NCBI GenBank assembly: GCA_025463365.1
Contig: JAOBWM010000116.1
Coordinates: 1 to 46,939 of the forward strand
Source: Acidimicrobiales bacterium
Lineage (GTDB): Bacteria > Actinomycetota > Acidimicrobiia > Acidimicrobiales > Iamiaceae
Length of the DNA: 46,939 nucleotides
Reading direction: 5' to 3'
Every line of letters begins with the position of its first letter. Position 1 is the stretch's first letter. Below, piece by piece: positions 18,222 through 26,532 of this stretch. A program made the translations under genes and the position numbers. Under the pieces are notes generated by a model. That model was not told the DNA's origin. It made no database searches and was given only the letters and a program-made list of their open reading frames with translations.

Positions 18222-19276
18222 AACTTGAATCCCAGGCCATAGAAGGTTTGGAGGAGCGGCAGGCAGGACGGGTCGGCCAGGCAGCGGTCCGGGCCCCCGA
18301 ACACGAGTGCCTCGTTCGCATCGGCGAGATCGGACAGCGACGCAAGGTGGAGGCGGTCGGCGGTCTCGGTCGTCACGACGAAGCGCGTCGAGCGGTCGAT
18401 GGTCGTGAGGGCCAGCGCGGTGCCCTTGACCCCGGTCAGAGCCTGGTTCACGACCTTGACGACCTGGCCCTGCTTCTTGGGCACCACGACCGTCCCGCCC
18501 GAACCGATGATCGCGCCCGCGGCATCGGTGACCACGATGTCGACCTCCCGGCGCCCGAGGGCGGCCACGGCCGCGGCATCGTCGGCGTATGCCGGGTTGT
18601 AGGTGACGTCGAACGTGGCCGCAGCCAGTTGTTGGCCGTACGCCTGGGCCACGATCGACACGTCGGGCTCACCGGTGGAGCCGATGCGCACGGGGCCGGC
18701 GGCGTCGACCTTGGCCGGCGACAACAGGTCGTGGGACTTCAACCATCCGGCTGCGATCTGGGCCGGCTTCAGGCCGGTGGCGCCGAGGTCCACGAGCGCG
18801 GCGAGGTCCTTCGCCTTCAGCGCGTCGGAGACGTCGACGAGCGAGGTCTCGAGCTCGGGGAACACCAGGTCCGATCGGACCACGGGCATCAGCGGCGAGG
18901 CGACCTCCTGCTTGCGGTCGTCGCGCAGGACGGTGTAGCCGGGCGGCACCTTCTGCGTGGCGCGGACGACGCCGACGTCGACGCTGCCCTTCTTCAGGGC
19001 ATCGAACGGATCGCCGGCCGCTCCCGGAAGGGTCTTGAAGCTGAACGGGGTCCGGTTGCTCTTGGGCGCCGGCAGCGTCGTGGTCGCCTTGGCGGCGGAG
19101 CCGCCGCCGTCACCGCCCCGGGTGAGCAGTGCCACGGCGATGGCCACGACGGCCACCACCACGACCGCCGCGACCACCGTGGTGGCGCGTGACCGCTCGG
19201 GCTGCTTGGCCCGGGACCGGACCGTCGGTTCGTCAGCCACCGCGGCGTTGCCGTTCTCGTCGGAGGAGGTCACCAC
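18218..19276 (-). CDS. Membrane-anchored OpuAC-like substrate-binding protein
   Basis: About 352 residues. A basic cytoplasmic start (RSRAKQPERSRA) and one hydrophobic helix (about 31-50) precede an extracytoplasmic type-2 binding-protein fold. The end of the protein (ASLSDLADANEALVFGGP, then C..DPSCLPLLQTFYGL) matches the closing motif of OpuAC/ProX glycine betaine-binding proteins. No ABC permease or ATPase for uptake is encoded beside it; instead it overlaps the Wzc-like kinase start and follows the carbamoyltransferase by 2 nt. A role in sensing or in polymer assembly is therefore possible. The start is GTG at 19276 or 19273; an upstream in-frame start would run into the carbamoyltransferase gene. 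Confidence 0.75.
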   Translation of the reverse strand: MVTSSDENGNAAVADEPTVRSRAKQPERSRATTVVAAVVVVAVVAIAVALLTRGGDGGGSAAKATTTLPAPKSNRTPFSFKTLPGAAGDPFDALKKGSVDVGVVRATQKVPPGYTVLRDDRKQEVASPLMPVVRSDLVFPELETSLVDVSDALKAKDLAALVDLGATGLKPAQIAAGWLKSHDLLSPAKVDAAGPVRIGSTGEPDVSIVAQAYGQQLAAATFDVTYNPAYADDAAAVAALGRREVDIVVTDAAGAIIGSGGTVVVPKKQGQVVKVVNQALTGVKGTALALTTIDRSTRFVVTTETADRLHLASLSDLADANEALVFGGPDRCLADPSCLPLLQTFYGLGFKL

Positions 19277-19278
19277 GG

Positions 19279-20982
19279 CTACTTCGCGATGCGGACGTTG
19301 CCGAGGTACAACACGTCCAGTGCGCATGAGTAGAAGGTGCGGATGGCGTCTTCGGGGGTGCAGACCACCGGCTCACCGTTGAGGTTGAAGCTCGTGTTGA
19401 GCACGATCGGGACGCCGGTGAGCCGGTCGAACTCCGAGATCAGACGGTGGTACCTGGGCGCCTGGCGCGCTTCGACCGTCTGCAACCGGCCGCTGCCGTC
19501 TTCGTGCACGACCGCCGGTACCTCCGTGGCCTTCTCGGGGCGGAACTGGTACACGCGCTCCATGAACGGCACCCGAGCGTCGGCCGGGCACTCGAACCAC
19601 TGATCGACCGCTTCGGCGAGGATCGCAGGGGCGAAGGGTCGGAAGCCCTCGCGGAACTTCACCGCGGCGTTGACCACGGCCCGGCCGTCCTCACGGCGCG
19701 GGTCGAGCAGGATCGACCGGTGCCCGAGGGCTCGCTGGCCGAACTCCATCGCGCCCTGGAACCAGCCGAGGATGTGTCCGTCGACGAGGTCCTGGGCGGC
19801 CGCCGCCGACGGGTCCTCCACCACGGTGACGCCGGGGAGCCGGCACTTCTCCACCGCGTCGAGGCACTCGGCGTCGGTGAAGGCCGGGCCCCAGTAGTTG
19901 GTGTCGGACGTCGTCGTCCGCTTGCGGCCGGTGCGGATCGCATCGAGGTAGAGGGCGGCGCCCACCGAGGTGCCCGAGTCGTCGGGGCAGCTCGAGATGA
20001 ACACCTCCTTGAACGGTGTCAGCTCGGTGATCTTGCCGTTGAACACGCTGTTCATGAAGCAGCCGCCGGACACGGCCAGACGGTCCATCCCCGACCGCTC
20101 GTGCAGCACGGTGAGGATCTCGGCCGTGACGTCCTCGAACACCACCTGGCAGGCCGCGGCGAGCTGGTAGTGGCGCTGGGTGAGCTCGGCGTCGCGCGAG
20201 CGGGGCGGGCCGAACCGCTCGATGAAGCGATCCGAGTACATCCGCGGATCGAACTGGTTGAAGAACTCGAAGTTCTCGAGGGCGAGGGAGAAACGGCCGT
20301 CGGGGTCGACGGTGACCATGTCGCGCAGCGGCTCCACGAACGGGTTGTCGGCGTCGGCGAACGAGCCGAGCGCCATGACCTTCCACTCGTCGGAGTCGGG
20401 CCGGAAACCGAGGAACTGGGTCACGGTGCCGTACAGGAGGCCGAGCGAATGCGGGTAGACGACCTCGGCCAGGCGCTCGATCTTCACGCCGTCGGCCACG
20501 GCCAGCAGGCTGGTCTGGCGTTCCGCGCGACCGTCGAGCACGGCGAGGGCGGCCGAGTCCCAGCCGCTCAGGAAGTAGCTGTTGCCGACGTGCGCGTCGT
20601 AGTGGTTCACGAACGTGATCGGCGGCGCTCCGGCGAAGGCGGAGTTGATCGTGACCTCGTTGGCGGCGCCCGACCGGGCGACCCGCATGAGCTGCGCCGG
20701 GACCTGCAGGAGGTGCTCGCCCCGGTGGCGGCGTGCGCCGAGCCACCCACTCGGGAGTGACTCCACGTCGATCGACGGGTTCCAGGCGATGGCGACCTCG
20801 TCGACCTCGCCCAGTTCGATGCCGCCCTGCTCGAGGCACCACTCGATGGCCTTGGTGGGGAACACCCGGCTCTGCTTCTGGCGATCGAACCGCTCTTCGG
20901 GTGCCGCCGCCACGACCTCGCCGTCTTCGATCAACGCCGCCGAACAGATGAGGACGTCATGACAAATGCCGAGGACCCTCAA
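19279..20982 (-). CDS. Carbamoyltransferase, NodU/CmcH family
   Basis: 567 residues from a TTG start supported by GGGGAG 9 nt upstream. The N-terminal domain carries the family start (MRVLGICHD), EERFDRQKQ, NHYDAHVGNSYFLSG (metal-binding His residues) and a long ASKHA-like ATPase region (LAVSGGCFMNSVFNGKI). The C-terminal domain has GWFQGAMEFGQRALGHRSIL and FRPFAPAIL, plus VLNTSFNLNGEPVVCTPEDA. The enzyme makes carbamoyl-adenylate from carbamoyl phosphate and ATP and carbamoylates a sugar or secondary metabolite hydroxyl. It is the first gene of the minus-strand operon leading to nonulosonic acid genes, so a glycan substrate is likely. Confidence 0.93.
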   Translation of the reverse strand: MRVLGICHDVLICSAALIEDGEVVAAAPEERFDRQKQSRVFPTKAIEWCLEQGGIELGEVDEVAIAWNPSIDVESLPSGWLGARRHRGEHLLQVPAQLMRVARSGAANEVTINSAFAGAPPITFVNHYDAHVGNSYFLSGWDSAALAVLDGRAERQTSLLAVADGVKIERLAEVVYPHSLGLLYGTVTQFLGFRPDSDEWKVMALGSFADADNPFVEPLRDMVTVDPDGRFSLALENFEFFNQFDPRMYSDRFIERFGPPRSRDAELTQRHYQLAAACQVVFEDVTAEILTVLHERSGMDRLAVSGGCFMNSVFNGKITELTPFKEVFISSCPDDSGTSVGAALYLDAIRTGRKRTTTSDTNYWGPAFTDAECLDAVEKCRLPGVTVVEDPSAAAAQDLVDGHILGWFQGAMEFGQRALGHRSILLDPRREDGRAVVNAAVKFREGFRPFAPAILAEAVDQWFECPADARVPFMERVYQFRPEKATEVPAVVHEDGSGRLQTVEARQAPRYHRLISEFDRLTGVPIVLNTSFNLNGEPVVCTPEDAIRTFYSCALDVLYLGNVRIAK

Positions 20983-21034
20983 GTACCTGCACTCCCCTCG
21001 CGCCCCTCGACGCCGCACGAAACTCGGAACGGAG

Positions 21035-21040
21035 ACCTTA
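21035..21040 (-). promoter_or_regulatory. Possible -10 box of the carbamoyltransferase-to-acyltransferase operon
   Basis: TAAGGT (TANNNT) on the minus strand, 52 nt before the TTG start at 20982, in the only gap ahead of this long overlapping gene run. Confidence 0.35.
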
Positions 21041-21056
21041 CTCTCGCCGCCTCGGC

Positions 21057-21080
21057 GGTCCCAGACAGGGCCCTGGGTCC
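21057..21080 (-). terminator. Weak hairpin after the channel-like membrane protein gene
   Basis: An 8-bp stem with one mismatch (GGTCCCAG / CTGGGTCC) and an 8-nt loop, 45 nt past the stop at 21125. There is no U tract. Confidence 0.3.
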
Positions 21081-21124
21081 ACACCCGGCGCGATCTCGCG
21101 ATGGCGTCGGCCTCGGCGTCGGCG

Positions 21125-22207
21125 TCACTCGAGCCCAGCTCGCGCCGGTCGCAGGGGCGGGAGGCTGACCCCGCGGCGCCGGCGCTTCCCCGACCACAGG
21201 GCGGGGACGGCGTCGATGTGCTCGGCCAACCCGTAGGCGGGCACCTCGTAGTTGACCCGCCAGCCCCGGAAGTCCGCCATGGCCTCCTGCGCGGTCCGCT
21301 CGAGGGGCATGCCCGCCTGGACGAGGTGCGCCACCGCCTCCTCGATGTCGGCATCGGTGAGGTCGCTCTCGGCTTGCTCAGGCGGCGGGGCCGGCGGGAG
21401 GCCCACCGCCTCGACGATGTCCTGCATGCTGCGGTACCCGACCCGAAGGAGGCGCCGGGTGGAGTGCGGTGCCGTGATCGGGCACAGCGCGATGTGCAGC
21501 GCCGCGGCGTCGAGCATCGCGAGGAACGCGATCACCCACGATCGGGTGGGCTTGGGCGAGCGGAAGTAGATCAGCGACTGGTACGCAGCGTGGCTCTCGC
21601 TGAGGTCGGCGGCCCAGTCGGTCCACCGCACGTACAGCATGTCCATCGCGTCGAGCCCGTCGATGAGCGAGAAGCGGGCCAGGATCTCCGGCCCCCAGGC
21701 CGGCGACCCTGCCAACGAGTCGAGGATGGTCACCTGCACCTCGCGCCGGTTGAACGCCGCATACAGGGTGGGCAGGTAGGCGATCTGGAGGGCGACGACC
21801 ACCAGCCCGGTGGCGGCGCCGATGAACACGAGGGCGAGCGGCACGATGTCGGCCGGCGCCGAGACACCAAGCGTGAGCAGCGACGACCCCGCGACCAAGA
21901 ATGCGTCGCGTGGCGAGTCGTGGGCGAACGGCAACATCACGAGCGTCAACGACCCGATCAGCAACAGCACCCACGCCACGAGCAGCAGCATCAGGAACGT
22001 GGGACCGCTGAGCGCCCACACCCGGTCCCGACGCTCCCAGCGCTGGAACCGGTCGGCGATGAGCTGGAACATCGTCTGCACCGACGACGCGACGGCGCCG
22101 GTGATCCGCGACCGGGTGCCACGCGGGACGACCGTCGTCTCGATGACGCTCGAGACGGTGCCCGCCCAGCCCACCACCCCGATGGCGAATCCGACCCACG
22201 AGAGCAT
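21125..22207 (-). CDS. Membrane protein resembling two-helix ion channels
   Basis: 360 residues from the ATG at 22207 (AGCAGG 6 nt upstream). The N-terminal half has four hydrophobic segments; between the third and fourth lies a pore-like stretch SSLLTLGVSAPADIVP, reminiscent of the TLGYGD filter of potassium channels but without the GYG signature. The cytoplasmic half is largely helical (RSPKPTRSWVIAFLAM, ADIEEAVAHLVQAG). Function unknown; a channel or mechanosensitive role is only a guess. It stands alone, with hairpins on both sides. Confidence 0.65.
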   Translation of the reverse strand: MLSWVGFAIGVVGWAGTVSSVIETTVVPRGTRSRITGAVASSVQTMFQLIADRFQRWERRDRVWALSGPTFLMLLLVAWVLLLIGSLTLVMLPFAHDSPRDAFLVAGSSLLTLGVSAPADIVPLALVFIGAATGLVVVALQIAYLPTLYAAFNRREVQVTILDSLAGSPAWGPEILARFSLIDGLDAMDMLYVRWTDWAADLSESHAAYQSLIYFRSPKPTRSWVIAFLAMLDAAALHIALCPITAPHSTRRLLRVGYRSMQDIVEAVGLPPAPPPEQAESDLTDADIEEAVAHLVQAGMPLERTAQEAMADFRGWRVNYEVPAYGLAEHIDAVPALWSGKRRRRGVSLPPLRPARAGLE

Positions 22208-22240
22208 GCGCACCTGCTTAGCGGGCGGGACGCGGAGCAG

Positions 22241-22299
22241 CTGGGAGCAGCGGTGACCCACCCGGATCCCCCACCGGATCCGAACACCGCTCCTCCCAG
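22241..22299. terminator. Long stem-loop after glnK
   Basis: Outer arms 22241-22255 and 22285-22299 pair over 15 bp with one mismatch (CTGGGAGCAGCGGTG with CACCGCTCCTCCCAG); inside, CGGATCC pairs with GGATCCG. It starts 43 nt past the glnK stop and ends before the next minus-strand gene, so it most likely terminates the amtB-regulator-glnK transcript. No U tract follows. Confidence 0.6.
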
Positions 22300-22341
22300 C
22301 CGATCACCCGACCGAGACGGCCGACGCGGTCACGATGCCCG

Positions 22342-23276
<935 letters not shown>

Positions 23277-23279
23277 CGG

Positions 23280-25037
23280 TCAGACCTTCTCGGCCTCGGG
23301 TCCGCTGACCTGCCCGGCGACCACAGCGGGTTCGTCAGCCGGGGCGTCGAACGCCTTCCCCGTGAAGGTGGTGTAGGCGAAGCCCTGACCGAACTCCATG
23401 TGGTAGGCGGGGAGGCCGTGCTCGGAGATGTCGATGCCTTCGAGCTCCTCTGCCTCACCGAGGCGCAGGTTCCACTCGCCGGGCAGCGATCGGATGATCT
23501 TGAAGATCACGTAGGCGACCGGGAAGACCACGATCACGCAGGTGGCGCTCCCCAGGAGCTGCGCCACCAGCTGCGAGGTACCACCCCCGTAGAAGAGGCC
23601 CGTGACGTGCGGGATGGTCGCGCTGGCGTCGGCGGTTCCGGCCACCGGGTCGGGGATGCCGAACTTGCCCGAGGCAAACAGGCCGAGGCTCACGGTCCCC
23701 CAGACGCCGGCAAAGCCGTGGACGGCGACCGCACCGATCGGATCGTCGATCCGCAGTCGCTCGAGCAGGTCGACGCCGAGGGGGACGACCACACCGGCCA
23801 CCGCACCGATCAGGATCGCGCCGCCCGGTGACACCCAATAGCACGGACACGTGATGGCGACCAGGCCACCGAGGAAGCCGTTGATCGACATCCCGACGTC
23901 CCACTTCTTCGAGCGTGGATAGACGAAGAACACGGCGACCATGCCACCGGCGCACGCCGCCAACGTGGTGTTGGTGGCGACACGACCGATGCCTTCCCAG
24001 TCCATGGCCGAAAGGGTCGAGCCGGGGTTGAAGCCGTACCAGCCGAACCACAAGATCACCGCGCCGATGGCCGCGATGTTCATGTCGTGGGGAGCCGTGG
24101 GGCCACCGCCGTCCCTGGCGAACTTCCGTCCGAGGCGCGGGCCGAGGACCATGGCACCGGCCAGGGCGATGAAGCCGCCGACGGTGTGCACCACTGTCGA
24201 ACCGGCGAAGTCGCGGAAGATGATGTCGTTCTTCACGAGCGGGTTGAAGATGCCCATCGTGAAGTTGGTGCCGCCGCCACCGAGCCAGCCACCCGGACCC
24301 CACACCCAGTGGGCGAAGATCGGGTACATGAAGCCGGACACCACCGCGCTGTAGAGGATGTCGCCCTTGAAGCTCGTGCGCCCGACCATGGCACCGGAGG
24401 TGACGGTCGACGCGGTGTCGGCGAAGGCGAACTGGAACAGGAAGAAGGCGAGGAACGCCACCCGGCTGTTGAAGATGCCCGCGTAGTCGTAGGTGGGTCC
24501 GGCTCCGTGCAGGAAGAAGAGCGAGTGGCCGATGACGCCGTTGCCCTTGCCGAACTGGAAGGCGAACCCGATCGCGAAGTACAAGAGCCCGCACAAGCAG
24601 GTGTCGAAGATGCACTCCATCATGATGTTGACGGACTCACGGGACCGGGCGAAGCCGGCCTCGAGGGCCATGAAGCCGGCCTGCATGAAGAACACGAGGA
24701 ACGCCGTCACCAACACCCACATGGTGTTGATCGGGCTGATGTAGTCATCGGCCTTGGTGAGGACCTCGGTCGGCGCAGCACCGGCCGCCGTCTCGAAGAG
24801 GAAGTAGAAGAGCCCGATGATGGCGAAGATCGCCACGATCGCGATCATCTTCGACGCGAGCAGGAGCCCGAAGCGCTTCTGGATGTCCCGCTCCTTGAGC
24901 GAGCTCAGTGGAAGGCGCTTCCGGGACCTCCGACCCGGTGGCGCCTCATCGTGGCGGGAAGGGGGTCCCGCGGTCCCAACACCGGCGAAGGCAGGCATTG
25001 CCGCTTCGCTGGCCCATGGCAGTCGGAGCATGTTCAT
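23280..25037 (-). CDS. amtB: Ammonium transporter
   Basis: 585 residues with eleven membrane helices starting near residue 65. Family blocks are WVLVTAFLVFFMQAGFMALEAG, FADTASTVTSGAMVGR, a twin-His pair (STVVHTVGG and AVAVHGFAGVWG) and WFGWYGFNPGS. The N-terminus is about 60 residues longer than usual and basic (RRSRKRLPLSSLKERD). I chose the ATG at 25037 because TACGTT lies exactly 7 nt upstream (leaderless arrangement) and a GlnR-like operator lies just ahead; a longer frame to 25130 would put the operator inside the gene. The C-terminal tail of about 90 residues is also long. PII regulates such channels. Confidence 0.93.
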   Translation of the reverse strand: MNMLRLPWASEAAMPAFAGVGTAGPPSRHDEAPPGRRSRKRLPLSSLKERDIQKRFGLLLASKMIAIVAIFAIIGLFYFLFETAAGAAPTEVLTKADDYISPINTMWVLVTAFLVFFMQAGFMALEAGFARSRESVNIMMECIFDTCLCGLLYFAIGFAFQFGKGNGVIGHSLFFLHGAGPTYDYAGIFNSRVAFLAFFLFQFAFADTASTVTSGAMVGRTSFKGDILYSAVVSGFMYPIFAHWVWGPGGWLGGGGTNFTMGIFNPLVKNDIIFRDFAGSTVVHTVGGFIALAGAMVLGPRLGRKFARDGGGPTAPHDMNIAAIGAVILWFGWYGFNPGSTLSAMDWEGIGRVATNTTLAACAGGMVAVFFVYPRSKKWDVGMSINGFLGGLVAITCPCYWVSPGGAILIGAVAGVVVPLGVDLLERLRIDDPIGAVAVHGFAGVWGTVSLGLFASGKFGIPDPVAGTADASATIPHVTGLFYGGGTSQLVAQLLGSATCVIVVFPVAYVIFKIIRSLPGEWNLRLGEAEELEGIDISEHGLPAYHMEFGQGFAYTTFTGKAFDAPADEPAVVAGQVSGPEAEKV

Positions 25038-25044
25038 GGGGGGC

Positions 25045-25050
25045 AACGTA
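25045..25050 (-). promoter_or_regulatory. -10 box of amtB, leaderless start
   Basis: TACGTT on the minus strand, 7 nt before the ATG at 25037. Confidence 0.5.
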
Positions 25051-25060
25051 CGGAGGGGCA

Positions 25061-25087
25061 GTTTCCCGAACGTGCCCTCCACGTAAC
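25061..25087 (-). promoter_or_regulatory. GlnR-like operator upstream of amtB
   Basis: On the minus strand GTTAC-n6-GGCAC-n6-GAAAC: pentamers at the 11-bp spacing of the Streptomyces GlnR box (gTnAC-n6-GaAAC). It spans about -24 to -50 relative to a leaderless start, the place where an activator would touch RNA polymerase. Confidence 0.5.
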
Positions 25088-25152
25088 AGCTTTCGGGCGA
25101 AAACCTGTCGGAATCCTGAACGAGCCCCAACTCGTTGCTGACGGACCCTGCT

Positions 25153-25200
25153 CCTGATCGGCAGCAAACCCCGTTGCCGGCAGGGATCGCGCCGATCAGG
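25153..25200 (-). terminator. Inverted repeat after the winged-helix gene
   Basis: A perfect 10-bp inverted repeat (CCTGATCGGC / GCCGATCAGG) with a 28-nt loop, starting 22 nt past the stop at 25222 and upstream of the amtB promoter. It may act as terminator or as a regulator site. Confidence 0.4.
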
Positions 25201-25221
25201 TCGAATCCGGCGCTGCTGCGG

Positions 25222-25809
25222 TCAGCGCAGCTCGTACAACGTGGGCGCGCGCCCGGGCCCCTTGTGCTCGGGATCGGGTCCGAGGTTGGCGGCGCGCCCC
25301 TCGGCGACGAGCTCCTCGACCGCCTTGCGCACCGTGGCCGGAGAGCCGCCTCCGGCCTTGTCGGCCAGCTGCGAGAGCGTGAACCGCTTGGGCATCTGGA
25401 CCGCCACGGCCTTCAGCTGGGTGACCGGGATCTGCGCGGCCCGAGGAGCCCCGGTCGAACGGCGGGCCGGGGCCGCCGGGCCGCGGCCGCGGCCGACGGG
25501 GATCTCGAAGCCTGCTCGGCCCAGCACGTCGTCGCTCACGCCGAGCACGCGGAACGCCTCCATCGGGATGCCCTCGCCGTCGGCGTAGGCCTTGGCGTGA
25601 GCGACGAAGCGCGCCGTGATGGCCTCGGCGTCGGCGGTGCGGGCCCGCTCGCGCGCCGCGGCGGCGTGCAGCTTGGCGATGGGATCACCGGCCGCCGCAA
25701 ACGCGGCCTCGGCCTCGGTCACCGCGTCCTGGTCGACGGCCGAGGACGGATCGTCGACCCACGCGAGGTAGCGACGGACAGCTTCTTCGGGGGAGGTCTG
25801 CTCTGACAT
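25222..25809 (-). CDS. Unknown protein with C-terminal winged-helix-like domain
   Basis: 195 residues, soluble. The N-terminal 90 residues are Ala/Glu/Asp-rich helices (AVTEAEAAFAAAGDPIAKLHAAAARERAR). A proline/arginine-rich linker (GRGRGPAAPARRS) leads to FTLSQLADKAGGGSPATVRKAVEELV, which has the shape of a helix-turn-helix, then a Gly-rich wing and a conserved end (GRAPTLYELR). DNA binding is inferred, not shown. The start is leaderless: TAGGGT lies 6 nt before the ATG. Confidence 0.7.
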   Translation of the reverse strand: MSEQTSPEEAVRRYLAWVDDPSSAVDQDAVTEAEAAFAAAGDPIAKLHAAAARERARTADAEAITARFVAHAKAYADGEGIPMEAFRVLGVSDDVLGRAGFEIPVGRGRGPAAPARRSTGAPRAAQIPVTQLKAVAVQMPKRFTLSQLADKAGGGSPATVRKAVEELVAEGRAANLGPDPEHKGPGRAPTLYELR

Positions 25810-25815
25810 GCGGCG

Positions 25816-25821
25816 ACCCTA
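25816..25821 (-). promoter_or_regulatory. -10 box, leaderless start of the winged-helix gene
   Basis: TAGGGT on the minus strand, 6 nt before the ATG at 25809. Confidence 0.5.
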
Positions 25822-25884
25822 CCGGCCGCCCCCGGGCCGATTCCGAAAGCGGACGTGGGTCGGACCGCTACCGCTCGTACCTCA

Positions 25885-26532
25885 TCAGTGCTCCACCCGC
25901 TCCATGCGCCGGTAGCCCACCAGGCGCCCGAAGGACACGGCGATCGTCTCGCGGATCAGCGACCGGACCGTCGGCGCGCCGTCGGCCGGTGAGATGGCGG
26001 CATGCAGACCCACCGCCGAGGCGATACCCGAGAGTCGCTTGGACGTGGCCGGTCCTGAGATCAAGATCACATCCTCGCGGCCCTCGGCGTGCAGGAACCG
26101 GGAGACCGAGGCCAACGACTCGTAGGTGGTGCGGCCCTGGACCTCCTTGCGGATCGCCGAGTCCGGCACCCCGCTCCGGCGCAGGACGTTGTAGCCGACG
26201 GTCGCCTCGGTGTAGCGGTCGCCGGTCTGCTTCCCGCCGGTCACGACCACCACGTCGGCCAGGCCTCGGTGGTACAGCGCGAGGGCGTGGTCGAGGCGCA
26301 GTTGCAGGGCGGGCGACGGCTTCCCGTTGTACTGGGCGGCGCCGAGCACGACGATCGCATCGGCGGGGCGGGCCCGGTCGCGGCCGCTCGCCTGCCACAC
26401 CTGGACGAACGTTCCGACGATGTAGGCCACGAACACCAGGAGCAGGGCCAGCACACCGAACAGGACCCTGCGGCGCCAGCCGCGGACCCGCTTCGGTGGG
26501 TCCGCAACGGTTGCGGTGGCCGTCGACGTCAT
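25885..26532 (-). CDS. YdcF-like DUF218 membrane-anchored protein
   Basis: 215 residues. One N-terminal helix (about 20-45) is followed by the DUF218 core: DAIVVLGAAQYNGKPSPALQLRLDHAL, VVVTGGKQTGD, TEATVGYNVL, RTTYESL and VILISGPATSKR. The ATG at 26532 overlaps the gltX stop (ATGA), so it is translated with gltX. DUF218 proteins are linked to envelope or cofactor processes (SanA, YdcF, ElyC), but the reaction is unknown. Confidence 0.85.
   Translation of the reverse strand: MTSTATATVADPPKRVRGWRRRVLFGVLALLLVFVAYIVGTFVQVWQASGRDRARPADAIVVLGAAQYNGKPSPALQLRLDHALALYHRGLADVVVVTGGKQTGDRYTEATVGYNVLRRSGVPDSAIRKEVQGRTTYESLASVSRFLHAEGREDVILISGPATSKRLSGIASAVGLHAAISPADGAPTVRSLIRETIAVSFGRLVGYRRMERVEH

Noticed and set aside
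23280-25130. Longer amtB start at 25130
   Set aside because: It would place the -10 box and the GlnR-like operator in coding sequence; the added 31 residues look non-coding.
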